From Hyphomicrobiales bacterium (GTDB lineage Bacteria; Pseudomonadota; Alphaproteobacteria; Rhizobiales; Beijerinckiaceae), in the NCBI GenBank assembly GCA_027487245.1, contig JAIYDY010000022.1, positions 26,275 through 90,274 of the forward strand: a stretch of DNA of 64,000 nt. Direction: 5' to 3'. The notes below the pieces were generated by a model, which ran no database searches, was not told where the DNA came from, and saw only the letters and a program-made list of their open reading frames with translations. Below are positions 9,154-19,607 of the stretch, one piece after another (position 1 is the stretch's first letter; every line of letters begins with the position of its first letter). A program made the position numbers and the translations under genes.

Positions 9154-9989
9154 GGCTGCGGCTCCTGGCTGTAGAGGGTGCGTTGCGTGACACGCGCCAT
9201 CGGATAGGCCGCGACCTCGCCGCAGAGTTGAACCAGCGCCTTTGCGGCCCGTTCGACGATGACGGCACCGCGCGCTGCATCGGCGGCGGCGGCATTGCCA
9301 CAAGCCCCGGATGGCTGGAGATCCTGCGCCTGCCAGCCGAACCCGACCGCGCCTTCCGCCGTGAGCAGCCCGCCGCCCTTCTCGATATCGACGGTGATCG
9401 GCTCGAAGTCGGCAGCCTGCGTCATGTCGACCTGGCCCTCGTGCAGGTGGAGCATGACGGAGGTCTCAACCTCGCCGCCATGAATGCCGTGGGTCAGTTC
9501 GGACTTGCTGAAGAGGTCGTCCTTGCGGGTCATGCGCGACCACATCGCGTTGACCACGAACATGCCGTGGCGCACCCTGAGCTCCCTCGCGACGATGTCG
9601 ATGACCTGAGGCTGGCCGCCATGGGAGTTGAAAATGATCAGCTTGCGGCAGCCGGCCCGGAAGACGCTTTCTCCGACCTCGATCCAGACCTTTGCCAGCG
9701 TCTCGTAGGACAGGGTCAGCGTGCCCGGATAGGCGTTGTGCTCATTCGACTTGCCCACGGGCAGCATCGGTAGAACCAGCACCGGCATGTCATCCGGCAT
9801 GAGCGCGACAGCGCGCTCAATGATGCCGGCATTGATGGCAGCGTCGACCTTGACCGGCAGGTGCGGGCCATGCTGCTCGACCGCACCCACTGGCAGAACC
9901 GCCACGATGCTGGCCATGTCGAGCCCCGAGAATTGCCGGGAGGACAGGTCCCACCACCAGTGCGACGGCAAGGCGACCGTGGTGCTCAC
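9150..9989 (-). CDS. Creatininase-family metal-dependent amidohydrolase
   Basis: Creatininase superfamily protein of 279 residues. The metal-binding set is visible: Glu38-x-His40 and Asp49 in GAVEQHGPHLPVKVDA, His123 in NSHGG, and Glu173 in HGGEVETS. The family includes creatininase, FAPy deformylase and MftE, all acting on cyclic or formyl amides. The start is a GTG at 9989; the next ATG is 24 residues inside and would cut the first strand of the fold. It is the first gene of the operon with the ATPase, binding protein, fused permease and probably the cupin, so it probably hydrolyses the imported compound. Confidence 0.85.
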   Translation of the reverse strand: MSTTVALPSHWWWDLSSRQFSGLDMASIVAVLPVGAVEQHGPHLPVKVDAAINAGIIERAVALMPDDMPVLVLPMLPVGKSNEHNAYPGTLTLSYETLAKVWIEVGESVFRAGCRKLIIFNSHGGQPQVIDIVARELRVRHGMFVVNAMWSRMTRKDDLFSKSELTHGIHGGEVETSVMLHLHEGQVDMTQAADFEPITVDIEKGGGLLTAEGAVGFGWQAQDLQPSGACGNAAAADAARGAVIVERAAKALVQLCGEVAAYPMARVTQRTLYSQEPQP

Positions 9990-10142
9990 GCGCCGCGACC
10001 TGCTGCAGCGTCAATGCCGAAGACCCATGCTGTCATGCCAGAAGCTTCCCCGTCCGGCGCGCTTTGCCGCGCCTTCAGTCCGGGACCTGCCAAGCACAAG
10101 CCGTGCCATGACAGGCCGCTTGAGGTGACTTATGCACAGAAT

Positions 10143-10152
10143 TGTCCAGACA
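10143..10152. promoter_or_regulatory. GntR-type operator-like palindrome upstream of the creatininase-family operon
   Basis: TGTCCAGACA lies in the 195-base gap between the DUF1028 gene stop and the creatininase-family start, about 155 bases before that start. It matches the sites at 3152-3165 and 18596-18605 (core TGTCCrGwCA). The rest of the gap has no gene that I can see. Confidence 0.4.
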
Positions 10153-10157
10153 GGTTG

Positions 10158-10176
10158 GCCGCCACAGCCTGGCGGC
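10158..10176 (-). terminator. GC-rich hairpin after the DUF1028 gene
   Basis: A perfect 7-base stem (GCCGCCA / TGGCGGC) with loop CAGCC begins nine bases after the DUF1028 stop on the minus strand. There is no run of T after it, so it could be a weak terminator or an mRNA 3'-end stabiliser at the end of the dpp-ggt operon. Confidence 0.35.
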
Positions 10177-10184
10177 GGACCTGC

Positions 10185-10910
10185 TCAGCCCGGATGCCTC
10201 CGGTTCCAGTCATCGGCATAGGCCGTGCAGCGGCGGTCAAGCTCGGCCCGGTCGAGAACGCCGCCGGGCAGACTCCGCGACGGGCCAGCAGCCTGAAACG
10301 GAACATAGCGCTGGTGGGCGATGCGCCAGAGGCGGCGAAGCTCTGTCAGCGGCTCGGGATGGTCGTCGACGCGGATGTCGATGGCAGGGAAGACCTCGCT
10401 CGACCATATCCTCAATGCGGCCGACTGCCGCCCGCGCTTGTCGCCGCCCGCCCGCTCGCCGGCATCGAGCGCGATCAGCAGCCGCTCATCGAAGTCGAGA
10501 TCGGCATGGGCCAGGTAGCTGGCAAGCGTGTCGGCCACGACGGCAGGACCAGCCAGCATGTTGCCGGCAACGGAGACATGTTCGGCGGCTTGCGATCCGC
10601 ACCAATCGACGCAGTCCGAGCCGGTGAACACGGCCGTCCGGCCCAAGGCATCGATGATGTGGGCCTGACGCTGGCTGGCACCGGGATCGGCGGCGACAAC
10701 GATGGCGAGCGCCTCCTCGGCGCTGCGGCCTTCCTGAAGCAGCCGCAGACCATCAACACCGATGAACGGATTGACGAAGGACTGCGTGGCCACGGCCCCG
10801 ACCCCGCCGCAGCCATAGGGCACCCGCGCCCCGACCGCGAAGGCACACGTGGTCACGGCCACGGCAAAGCGGCCAGTGGCGGGATCTTTCGCGACGATGG
10901 ACCAGGTCAT
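10185..10910 (-). CDS. DUF1028 family protein (Ntn-hydrolase-like fold)
   Basis: DUF1028 protein of 241 residues, the usual length. Recognised from MTWSIVAKDPATGRFAVAV, the block GGVGAVATQSFVNP, the motif GNMLAGPAVV and the acidic C-terminal HPEPLTELRRLW. Members have a fold like Ntn-hydrolases (proteasome/GGT class), but no reaction is established. It follows gamma-glutamyltransferase on the same strand with a 59-base gap, and this pairing with GGT and peptide transporters suggests a role in gamma-glutamyl or peptide breakdown. That role is inference. Confidence 0.82.
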   Translation of the reverse strand: MTWSIVAKDPATGRFAVAVTTCAFAVGARVPYGCGGVGAVATQSFVNPFIGVDGLRLLQEGRSAEEALAIVVAADPGASQRQAHIIDALGRTAVFTGSDCVDWCGSQAAEHVSVAGNMLAGPAVVADTLASYLAHADLDFDERLLIALDAGERAGGDKRGRQSAALRIWSSEVFPAIDIRVDDHPEPLTELRRLWRIAHQRYVPFQAAGPSRSLPGGVLDRAELDRRCTAYADDWNRRHPG

Positions 10911-10969
10911 GCGGCTTTCCTTGTGCTGGGATGAAGCGAGGCCCGGTTGCGGCCCCGCCGCACCGTGTT

Positions 10970-12769
10970 CTAGCGACCGATGGCATAAGCCTGCATGAGG
11001 CGCGGGGTTGCGGCAGCCCTGAGGATGCCGTCGGCCCCCTTCTCGGCAGCCGTTGTCCGCCCCACGGTCCAGGAGGCGGCGCGTTCGACCTGATGGCCCT
11101 TGGCCTCAAGGGCAGCAATCGTTTCCTCACCGACGCTTTCCTCGACCATGAGATGGCCAAGCCGGGCCTCACGCGGATAGAACGAGGACGGGGCATGGGC
11201 GGTGTGGAACATCGGCAGGTCGATGGCCTCCTGCAGGTTCAGGCCGTGATGCACGCGGCGCAGGAACAGCGACATCTGCCACTGGTCCTGCTGGTCGCCG
11301 CCGGGCGTGCCGAACGCGAGGCGCGGATCGCCATCCTGGAAGGCGAGGCTGGGGGTGAGCGTGGTGCGCGGACGCTTGCGCGGCGCAAGAGAAGCCGGCA
11401 AACCTTCCGTCAGCCAGAACATCTGCGCCCGAGAGTTGAGCGCAAAACCCAGTTCGGGGATTACTGGCGAGGATTGCAGCCAGCCGCCTGAGGGGGTCGC
11501 GGAGACCATGTTGCCCTCGTTGTCGATGGCATCGATGTGCACCGTGTCGCCACGGCGGTTGGCGGCCACCATTGATTGCAAGGTTGGTTCGCCCACGGCA
11601 GCGCCGCCTCCGCTGGTGCTGCCGGGCAGGCGCAGTTCGGCCCACATCCGCGCCACCTGATCCTCGAAGCCTGCCACGATGCCGGGGCGCAGGGTAAGGG
11701 AGGCCGCATCGCTGATCAGGGCGCGGCGTTCGGCTGCATAGGCTTCCGAGAGCAGCGTTTCCATCGGCACCGACACGAAATCCGGATCGCCGTAGTAGGC
11801 TTCACGGTCAGCGAAGGCGAGCTTCAGCGCTTCTGCGACCAGATGGATGAACGGCGCGCCCTTGGGGTCCATGCCGTTCAGGTCAAAGCCTTCGAGGATC
11901 TTCAGTGTCTGGAGAAAGAGCGGCCCTTGCCCCCATGGCCCGGTCTTGAAGACCTCCCAGCCGTGGTAGCTGACCGAAGCGGGTTTCTCGTAGCTGGCGC
12001 TCCAGCGTGCCATGTCGTGGCCGGTAAGCAGGCCCTTGTGGCGGCGACCGGAGGAATCCATCACCTCCTGCGTGCGGCAGAAGCGATCAATGGCCTCCGC
12101 CACGAAGCCCTGGCTCCAACTCCGGCGCGCAGCCTCGATCTGGTGTTCGCGCGAGCCGCCGGCAGCCTCGGATTCGGCGAGGATGCGGGCATAGGTGGCG
12201 CCGAGCGTCGGGTTGGCGAACAGGGCCTTCGCCTTCGGCAGATTCCCGCCCGGCAGGAACACCGCAGCGGAAGTCGGCCACTCGGTCTCGAACAGGTCCT
12301 TCACGGCCTTGATCTGGTCAGCCACGCGCGGCAGCATGGGGTGGCCGTTGAGGGCATAGCCGATGGCCGGGGAAAGCACCTCGCGCAGGCTCAGGCGGCC
12401 ATGGTCCCGCAGCATCAGCATCCAGCCATCGAAAGCACCCGGCACGACCGTGGCCAGCAATCCGGACCCCGGAACCAGATCAAGCCCCAGCGCCTTGTAG
12501 GCGGCGATGGTGGCAGCCTCGGGCGACGGGCCCTGGGCACACAGAACCTCGACCTGCTTGGTGCGGGCCGAATAGAACACTGCCGGCATGTCACCGGACG
12601 GGCCAACCAGATGCGGCTCGACGATCTGGAGCACGAAGGCCGCCGCAATGCAGGCGTCAAAGGCATTGCCGCCCTTTTCCAGCATCGCCATGCCGGTCGC
12701 GGACGCCATCCAGTGGGTCGAGGTGACGACACCGAAAGTGCCGAGGATTTCAGGCCGGGTGGTGAACAT
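10970..12769 (-). CDS. ggt: Gamma-glutamyltransferase family protein
   Basis: GGT-family Ntn-hydrolase of 599 residues, which cleaves gamma-glutamyl bonds (glutathione, gamma-glutamyl amines) after self-cleavage into two chains. The expected nucleophile is Thr409 in GDTVHIDAIDNEG, at the new N-terminus of the small subunit. The large subunit starts with GVVTSTHWMASATGMAML, and the small subunit ends with the usual GxxxxR segments. No signal peptide is visible, so it is probably cytoplasmic, unlike E. coli Ggt. It lies 70 bases after the permease genes of a dipeptide-type importer in one operon, which suggests uptake followed by internal hydrolysis of gamma-glutamyl compounds. Confidence 0.88.
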   Translation of the reverse strand: MFTTRPEILGTFGVVTSTHWMASATGMAMLEKGGNAFDACIAAAFVLQIVEPHLVGPSGDMPAVFYSARTKQVEVLCAQGPSPEAATIAAYKALGLDLVPGSGLLATVVPGAFDGWMLMLRDHGRLSLREVLSPAIGYALNGHPMLPRVADQIKAVKDLFETEWPTSAAVFLPGGNLPKAKALFANPTLGATYARILAESEAAGGSREHQIEAARRSWSQGFVAEAIDRFCRTQEVMDSSGRRHKGLLTGHDMARWSASYEKPASVSYHGWEVFKTGPWGQGPLFLQTLKILEGFDLNGMDPKGAPFIHLVAEALKLAFADREAYYGDPDFVSVPMETLLSEAYAAERRALISDAASLTLRPGIVAGFEDQVARMWAELRLPGSTSGGGAAVGEPTLQSMVAANRRGDTVHIDAIDNEGNMVSATPSGGWLQSSPVIPELGFALNSRAQMFWLTEGLPASLAPRKRPRTTLTPSLAFQDGDPRLAFGTPGGDQQDQWQMSLFLRRVHHGLNLQEAIDLPMFHTAHAPSSFYPREARLGHLMVEESVGEETIAALEAKGHQVERAASWTVGRTTAAEKGADGILRAAATPRLMQAYAIGR

Positions 12770-12839
12770 GGGGGACGCTTTTCAGGTGAGTTGCAGGGTC
12801 GCAAGGCTGGTGCTGGTGTCAGGGCATCGGGCGGGCCGC

Positions 12840-13718
12840 TCATGCCTCTTTCGGGTCGAGTGCATCGCGCAGGCCGTCGCCGAGGATGTTGAAGCCGATG
12901 ACCACGAGGCAAATGGCAATGCCCGGTGAAACCGACATCCACGGGGCCTGTTCCATGAAGTTCTTGGCGGTGTTCAGCATCGCACCCCATGAGGCCTGCG
13001 GCGGCTGCTGGCCGAGGCCGAGGAAGGAGAGCGACGCCTCGAGGATGATGGCCTGCGCCATGAACAGCGTCGACTGCACCAGGATCGGCGGCAAGGTGTT
13101 GGGCGCGAGGTGACGCACGAGGATCACGCTGTCGCGGACGCCGACGGCCCGCGCACCCTCGATGTAGTCCTCGGCCTTGACGCTGATCGCCTGCCCGCGC
13201 GCCAGCCGGATGAAGATCGGAATGGCGGACAGCCCGATGGCAATCATCGCGTTGCTGAGCGAAGGCCCGAGGATGGCCGCGAAGGCGATCGCCAGGATCA
13301 GGAAGGGGCAGGCCAGAAGCGCTTCCGTGATGCGCGAGACGACGATGTCGAGCCAGCCGCCATACCAGCCGGCCGCGAGGCCCACCGGCACGCCGACGCA
13401 GACCGCGATGCCCACCGAGACGACACCCGCCATCAGCGAGGCGCGCGCGCCATAGAACAGGCGCGAAAGAATGTCCCGGCCAAGTTCGTCCGTGCCCAGC
13501 CAGTACAGCGCCGAAGGCGGCTTGCGGATCAGCAGGAAGTTGGTCTTGTTCGGGTCGAACGGCGCGAGAAGCGGTGCCAGCAGCGCCATGACGACAAACA
13601 CGCCGACGATGCTGCCGCCGATCCACGCCGCGCGGCTGCGGCTGAGCTTGCCCCAGACGCGGCTCTGTTTCGGAGCGAGCAGGTCGGGCCCGGAAGCAGG
13701 GGAAGCAGCGGTGGCCAT
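12840..13718 (-). CDS. Dipeptide/glutathione-type ABC permease, DppC family
   Basis: Inner-membrane permease of 292 residues. DppC marks are GTDELGRDILSRLFYGARASL after the first helix, the coupling motif VEGARAVG-like region (here IEGARAVGVRDSVIL), and FLGLGQQPPQASWGAML near the end. The ATG at 13718 shares one base with the DppB stop (TGATG), so the two are coupled. With gamma-glutamyltransferase downstream, the GsiD permease of the glutathione importer is the closest functional analogy. Confidence 0.92.
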   Translation of the reverse strand: MATAASPASGPDLLAPKQSRVWGKLSRSRAAWIGGSIVGVFVVMALLAPLLAPFDPNKTNFLLIRKPPSALYWLGTDELGRDILSRLFYGARASLMAGVVSVGIAVCVGVPVGLAAGWYGGWLDIVVSRITEALLACPFLILAIAFAAILGPSLSNAMIAIGLSAIPIFIRLARGQAISVKAEDYIEGARAVGVRDSVILVRHLAPNTLPPILVQSTLFMAQAIILEASLSFLGLGQQPPQASWGAMLNTAKNFMEQAPWMSVSPGIAICLVVIGFNILGDGLRDALDPKEA

Positions 13719-14662
13719 CAGCGCCCCCTGAGGCGAGGGTTGACGAGGATATAGAGCAGGTCTGCGACCAGATTCATGACGATGAAGCCGATGGCGGTGC
13801 ACAGCACCACACCCTGCACCACGCCATAATCACGGTTGAACACGGCATCCACGATCAGCTTTCCGAAGCCGGGAATGGTGAAGACCTGCTCGGTCAGCAC
13901 CGCGCCGGCCAGCAATTCGCCGAACAAGATCGTGGACAGCGTGATCACCGGAATGAGGGCATTGCGCAGGGCATGCTTGTTGATGACGACGCTCTCGTCG
14001 AGGCCCTTGGCGCGGGCGGTGCGCACGTAGTCGGAGCGCAGCACCTCGAGCATGGCCGAGCGGGTGTGGCGCATGATGAAGGCGGCAAGGCCGGTGCCGA
14101 GCACGAAGGCCGGCATGATCAGCGTCTCGATCGCGCCAATCGGATCGGAAAAGAAGGGCACGTATCCGGAGGCCGGCAGCCAGCGCAACTCCACCGCGAA
14201 GACCAGGATCATGACGATGCCAAGCCAGAAATTCGGGATCGAAAGGCCCGACAGTGCAACCGCGCTGGCGGCATAATCGACGCTCGTGCCCTTGCGCACG
14301 GCAGCAATGATCCCGGCTGGCAGGCCGATCCCCAGCGCGACGATCATGGAGGCCGCCGCCAGTTGCAGCGTCACCGGCAGCTTTTGCAGGATCAGGCCGA
14401 GTACCGGCTCGCCGGTGCGCAGGCTGCGCCCGAACTCGCCCTGCACGACCTGACCGAGCCAGGCGAAGTATTGCACCACGATCGGGTCATCGAGGCGGTA
14501 GATGGCCCTGAGGCGGGCAATCGATTCAGGATCGCGCTCTTCGCCCGCCATCACCAGGAAGGGATCGCCCGGCAGCGCATGCTGAAGCGCGAACACGAAC
14601 AGCGACACGATGAGCAGTGTCGGAATCGCGATCAGCACGCGGTTGAGGATCAGCTTCAGCAT
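13718..14662 (-). CDS. Dipeptide/glutathione-type ABC permease, DppB family
   Basis: Inner-membrane permease of 314 residues, the normal DppB length. The N-terminal helix MLKLILNRVLIAIPTLL, the exposed segment HALPGDPFLVMAGEE, and the C-terminal coupling and helix block with PGFGKLIVDAVFNRDY are diagnostic. It lies 145 bases after the binding-protein gene, and that gap contains a strong hairpin (14753-14781) that may lower permease expression relative to the binding protein. Confidence 0.92.
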   Translation of the reverse strand: MLKLILNRVLIAIPTLLIVSLFVFALQHALPGDPFLVMAGEERDPESIARLRAIYRLDDPIVVQYFAWLGQVVQGEFGRSLRTGEPVLGLILQKLPVTLQLAAASMIVALGIGLPAGIIAAVRKGTSVDYAASAVALSGLSIPNFWLGIVMILVFAVELRWLPASGYVPFFSDPIGAIETLIMPAFVLGTGLAAFIMRHTRSAMLEVLRSDYVRTARAKGLDESVVINKHALRNALIPVITLSTILFGELLAGAVLTEQVFTIPGFGKLIVDAVFNRDYGVVQGVVLCTAIGFIVMNLVADLLYILVNPRLRGR

Positions 14663-14752
14663 TGTGGTCGGGTGCCAAGAAACAGCAGAAAGGCCCCGGA
14701 TCCGACCCGGGACATCACGTCGCGTCCGGCCGGATCGCAGGTCAGCGCACCG

Positions 14753-14781
14753 GTCGCTCCCGGCTCAAGGCCGGGAGCGAC
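14753..14781 (-). terminator. Intercistronic hairpin between dppA-like and dppB-like genes
   Basis: A perfect 12-base stem (GTCGCTCCCGGC / GCCGGGAGCGAC) with a 5-base loop. It begins 26 bases after the binding-protein stop and lies 90 bases before the permease start. There is no T run. Such hairpins stabilise the upstream message or partly stop transcription, giving more binding protein than permease. Confidence 0.6.
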
Positions 14782-14807
14782 GCAGGCTGGATTATGCCGG
14801 CCGGGCC

Positions 14808-16340
14808 TCATTGGCGCTTCAGGCCACCAAGGCGGATCATGCCGTCCGGGTGGAGCTGGAAGCCGGAGATACGGGCCGACGTGGCATAGAACCAGGGCTG
14901 GTTGTAGAGATACAGCACCGGGATCTCGTCCTGCGCGATGGTCTGCGCCTCGTCATAGAGCTTCTTGCGCTCGGCCTGATCGTAGACGGCCCTGGCATCG
15001 GTGAGCAGCTTGTCGATGGTCGGATTGCTGTATTTGCCATCGTTCTGGCCACCGCGCGAGGTCCAGAACGGATGGATATTGCCATCGGGGTCAATGCGGC
15101 CCGACCAGCCGACGCGGCTGAGCTGGAACTTGCCCTGCTGCTGATCACGCAGCTGGCTGGCAAACTCCATCGAGCGCAGCGACACGTCAAAGCCAGCCTC
15201 CTGAACCATCGCCTGAACCACCTGGCCGAGCTGGGCGTCGACCGGGTTGTTGGTGATCATCATTTCCAGCTTCAGCGGCGCCGTCACGCCGGCTTCCCTC
15301 AGCAGCGCGCGGGCCTTGGCGACATCGCGCGGCGGCACCACCAGATCCTTGCGGTAGTAAGGGCTGGAAGGCGGGAAAGCCTGGACAGTCGGCGGATGGG
15401 TGTTCTCGAACACGACCTGGTTGATCACGGCGCGGTCGATGGCCCAGGAGAAAGCCTGGCGCACGCGCTTGTCCTTGCCGAACGGCGTGTTGGCCAGATC
15501 TCCGTTGGCGTGGTTCAGGGTCATGCCCTGATAGCCGAGGCCGGGCGTGAACAGCACCCTCAGGCTTCGGTCGGCCTGCGCCGACTTGACGTCGGTGGCG
15601 GCCAGTCGCTCCAGCATGTCGAGCTCGCCCGAACGCAGGTTGGCGAGGCGCACCGTGGTGTCTGGAATGGAGCGGTAGATGATGCGGTCGAAGCTGTAAC
15701 TGGCGGCTTCCCAGTGGTCGGCAAACTTGTCCAATACGATGCGGTCGTTCTGGACGCGCTCGACGAACCTGTAAGGACCGGTGCACACCGGCCTGGCCCC
15801 GACATCGCCCGCGAAGGTTGCCGGCGACAGCATCATGCCGGCGCGGTCGGCCAGCTGGCTCAGCAAGGTGGCATCACGTTGCTTGAGCTTGATCGCGATG
15901 GTCAGCGGGTCGACAACATCGACGCTGTCGATGGTGGCCAGTTCGGAGCGGCGCAGCGATTCCGGCAGGGTGCGCGCGCGTTCGAGGTTGGCCTTGGCGG
16001 CAGTTGCATCGAACGCCGTGCCGTCATGGAACTTCACGCCGGCGCGCAGCTTGATCGTGGCTGTCAGGCCATCGGCGGAAAAGCTCCATTCGGTCGCGAG
16101 CCGGGGCACGAGCTGAAGGTCGGGGCTGGCATCGAACAGCTTGTCGCACAGGCCCTTGAAGACGATACGGCCGACAAAGGTGCGGGCCCGGTGCGGGTCC
16201 AGCATGTCGGGGTCTTCCTGAAGGCCGATGCGCAGGGTCGAGGTCTGGGCGGCGGCCCCGGTGGGGAGCGCTGCGACGACACCCAGCGCCAGCGCGCAGG
16301 CTGCCATGGTTGAGGTCAGTTTCGGTCGTGTCATGGTCAT
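14808..16340 (-). CDS. Periplasmic peptide-binding protein, DppA/GsiB family
   Basis: Family 5 solute-binding protein of 510 residues. A Sec signal peptide covers about residues 1-31 (TRPKLTSTMAACALALG, cleavage near GAAAQ). The mature protein has the family marks IGLQEDPDMLDPHRA, AGVKFHDGTAF and QDEIPVLYLYNQPW. Two ATGs lie six bases apart (16340 and 16334); AGGAGG stands 3 bases before the first and 9 before the second, so 16334 is spaced better. It follows the two ATPase genes, an unusual D-F-A-B-C order. Confidence 0.92.
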   Translation of the reverse strand: MTMTRPKLTSTMAACALALGVVAALPTGAAAQTSTLRIGLQEDPDMLDPHRARTFVGRIVFKGLCDKLFDASPDLQLVPRLATEWSFSADGLTATIKLRAGVKFHDGTAFDATAAKANLERARTLPESLRRSELATIDSVDVVDPLTIAIKLKQRDATLLSQLADRAGMMLSPATFAGDVGARPVCTGPYRFVERVQNDRIVLDKFADHWEAASYSFDRIIYRSIPDTTVRLANLRSGELDMLERLAATDVKSAQADRSLRVLFTPGLGYQGMTLNHANGDLANTPFGKDKRVRQAFSWAIDRAVINQVVFENTHPPTVQAFPPSSPYYRKDLVVPPRDVAKARALLREAGVTAPLKLEMMITNNPVDAQLGQVVQAMVQEAGFDVSLRSMEFASQLRDQQQGKFQLSRVGWSGRIDPDGNIHPFWTSRGGQNDGKYSNPTIDKLLTDARAVYDQAERKKLYDEAQTIAQDEIPVLYLYNQPWFYATSARISGFQLHPDGMIRLGGLKRQ

Positions 16341-16361
16341 GGTCCTCCTCGTTCTGTCCGG

Positions 16362-17545
<1,184 letters not shown>

Positions 17546-17549
<4 letters not shown>

Positions 17550-18583
17550 GCCGCGCTCCCGAGGGCTGCGCCGGCCATCGCCGCTTCCACCGGGGCCTTG
17601 AAACAGGCGACGGCGTGGCCGTCACCGAGGTCGAGAAGCGGCGGCACCTCGGCCCGGCAGCGCGCATCGGCAAACGGGCAGCGCGTCGAAAAGCGGCACC
17701 CCGCCGGCCACTGCGCGGGCGGCGGGACAGCACCGGGGATCGAGGCCAGACGCGCCTGACGCTGGCCGAGCGAGGGCAGCGAGCCCATCAGGCCGATCGT
17801 GTAGGGATGCTGCGGATCGTGGAAGATCTGCTCGACCGGGCCATGCTCGACGATGCGGCCGGCATACATCACGGCGACATCGTCGGCGACCTCGGCGACG
17901 ACACCCAGATCGTGCGTGACCAGAACCATGGCCGTGCCGGTGTTGCGCTGGAGATCGCGGATCAGCCTGAGAATCTGCGCCTGGATCGTCACATCCAGCG
18001 CCGTCGTCGGCTCATCGGCGATGAGCAGGCGCGGGCTGTTGGCCAGCGCCATGGCGATCATGATGCGTTGGCGCATGCCGCCCGACATCTGGTGGGGATA
18101 GGCTTTCAGCCGCGCCTCGGGTGCGGGAATGCGCATCTGCTGCAACACGGCAATGGCCCGCTTTTCGGCCTCCGCCATGGAGACCTTCTGGTGGCGCAGG
18201 ATCACTTCGGTGAGTTGGTCTCCGATCGTGAAAGCCGGATTGAGCGAGGTCATCGGCTCCTGGAAGATCATCGTCATCCGGTTGCCGCGCAGGTCAGACA
18301 GGTCCTCCGGCCCGAGTGTCAGCAGGTCACGACCCTCGAACAGGATGCGGCCGGAGGTGATCTGCGCCGGTGGACGGGCCAGAAGCCCCATCAGCGAGAG
18401 CGAGACAATCGACTTGCCGCACCCCGATTCGCCCACGAGGCAGAGCGTGCGTCCAGCCCTGACGCGGAACGAGACATGGTCGACAAGCGAAAAACCAACC
18501 GGCAGCCCCGCAAACGTGATCGACAGATCGTCGACGACGAGCACGTCGGCAGCAGCGTCGGTCGGCGGATCGTGCGGTGGCAT
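17546..18583 (-). CDS. Peptide ABC transporter ATP-binding protein, DppD/OppD family
   Basis: ATPase of 345 residues and first gene of the minus-strand operon D-F-A-B-C-ggt-DUF1028. Walker [10 protein letters not shown] has Ile where Ser/Thr is usual at the last position. The signature is [15 protein letters not shown], Walker [13 protein letters not shown], and the C-terminal cysteine region [18 protein letters not shown]. The upstream gap holds a GntR-type palindrome (18596-18605), 13 bases from the start codon, so binding there would block the ribosome site or promoter region. Confidence 0.92.
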
Positions 18584-18595
18584 TGTCGGCGGTAA

Positions 18596-18605
18596 TGTCC
18601 GGACA
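18596..18605. promoter_or_regulatory. GntR-type operator-like palindrome upstream of the dppD-like operon
   Basis: TGTCCGGACA is a perfect 10-base palindrome 13 bases before the dppD-like start. It shares its core with 3152-3165 and 10143-10152. The 170-base gap it lies in, between the BKACE gene and the dpp operon, shows no other feature. Confidence 0.45.
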
Positions 18606-18753
18606 GGTGAGAATGTTTCAATGAGCCTGCAGGCTGGGCGCTGGCTCCGGCAGAGTCAAGCCGGCTCGCGATATGCAGCCCCTCTCCCGGCGAATGCCAG
18701 GCCTGCGTCCATGCCGGTTGGCTGACGTTGACGGGGCATGCCCGGAGCTGCTG

Positions 18754-19599
18754 TCACACGGCAACGTCGCGCAGACCGAGCATCTGGCGCGCCTGCTGCC
18801 AGGTGGCGACCGGGCGCCGGTGACGCTCGCAGATTTCTCCTGCGCGGCGCACCAGCGCGGCATTGGAAGGCGCGAGCGTGTCACGGTCGAGGCGGACGTT
18901 ATCCTCCATGCCGGTGCGGGTGTGTCCGCCGCGCGCGATGGCCCATTCGTTCAGCAGCGCCTGCGCCGGGCCGATGCCGGCGGCGCACCACAGCGCATCG
19001 GGCGCGAGCCGCTTCAGCGTGGCGATGTAGATGTCGAGGATGGCCTCATCAGCCGGCATGGCGTTCTTCACGCCCATCACGAACTGGACATAGAGCGGGC
19101 CCCTGAGCCGCCCATCCGTCGCCATGCGCGTCGCCTGGACGATGTGGGACAGATCGAAGGCCTCGATCTCGGGCTTGATGTCATGGGCCAGCATCTCGGA
19201 GGCGAGCCAATCCACCAGATCGGGCGGGTTCTCGTAGACGCGGGTCGGAAAGTTGTTCGAGCCAACCGAGAGCGACGCCATGTCCGGCTTCAGCGGCAGC
19301 ATGCCTCCGCGCTCGCGCCCAGCCCCGGAGCGGCCCCCGGTGGACAGTTGCACGATCATCCCCGGGCAATGGCGCTCAAGTCCTTCCTTGAGACCGGCGA
19401 AGCGTTCAGGGTCCGATGTCGGCCGACCCTCGTCGTCCCGCACGTGGCAATGGGCAATCGAGGCCCCGGCCTCGAAAGCCTCGTGGGTGCTCTCGATCTG
19501 TTCGGCAATGGTGATCGGCACGGCCGGGTTGTTTGCCTTGGTCGGCACGCTGCCGGTGATCGCGACGCAGATGATGCAGGGCTGGACGGCGGGGCTCAT
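18754..19599 (-). CDS. Beta-keto acid cleavage enzyme (BKACE, DUF849)
   Basis: BKACE family enzyme of 281 residues, a zinc TIM-barrel that condenses a beta-keto acid with acetyl-CoA to give acetoacetate and a new acyl-CoA. The zinc ligands His50 and His52 are seen in SIAHCHVRDDEG, and the C-terminal metal/substrate Glu in HTRTGMEDNV. It follows pcaG by eight bases in the operon aroE-like, pcaH, pcaG, BKACE. The neighbours suggest beta-ketoadipate as substrate, giving acetoacetate and succinyl-CoA, a route that would avoid PcaIJ and PcaF. The family is clear; the substrate is inference. Confidence 0.88.
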   Translation of the reverse strand: MSPAVQPCIICVAITGSVPTKANNPAVPITIAEQIESTHEAFEAGASIAHCHVRDDEGRPTSDPERFAGLKEGLERHCPGMIVQLSTGGRSGAGRERGGMLPLKPDMASLSVGSNNFPTRVYENPPDLVDWLASEMLAHDIKPEIEAFDLSHIVQATRMATDGRLRGPLYVQFVMGVKNAMPADEAILDIYIATLKRLAPDALWCAAGIGPAQALLNEWAIARGGHTRTGMEDNVRLDRDTLAPSNAALVRRAGEICERHRRPVATWQQARQMLGLRDVAV

Positions 19600-19607
19600 G
19601 GCAGACC

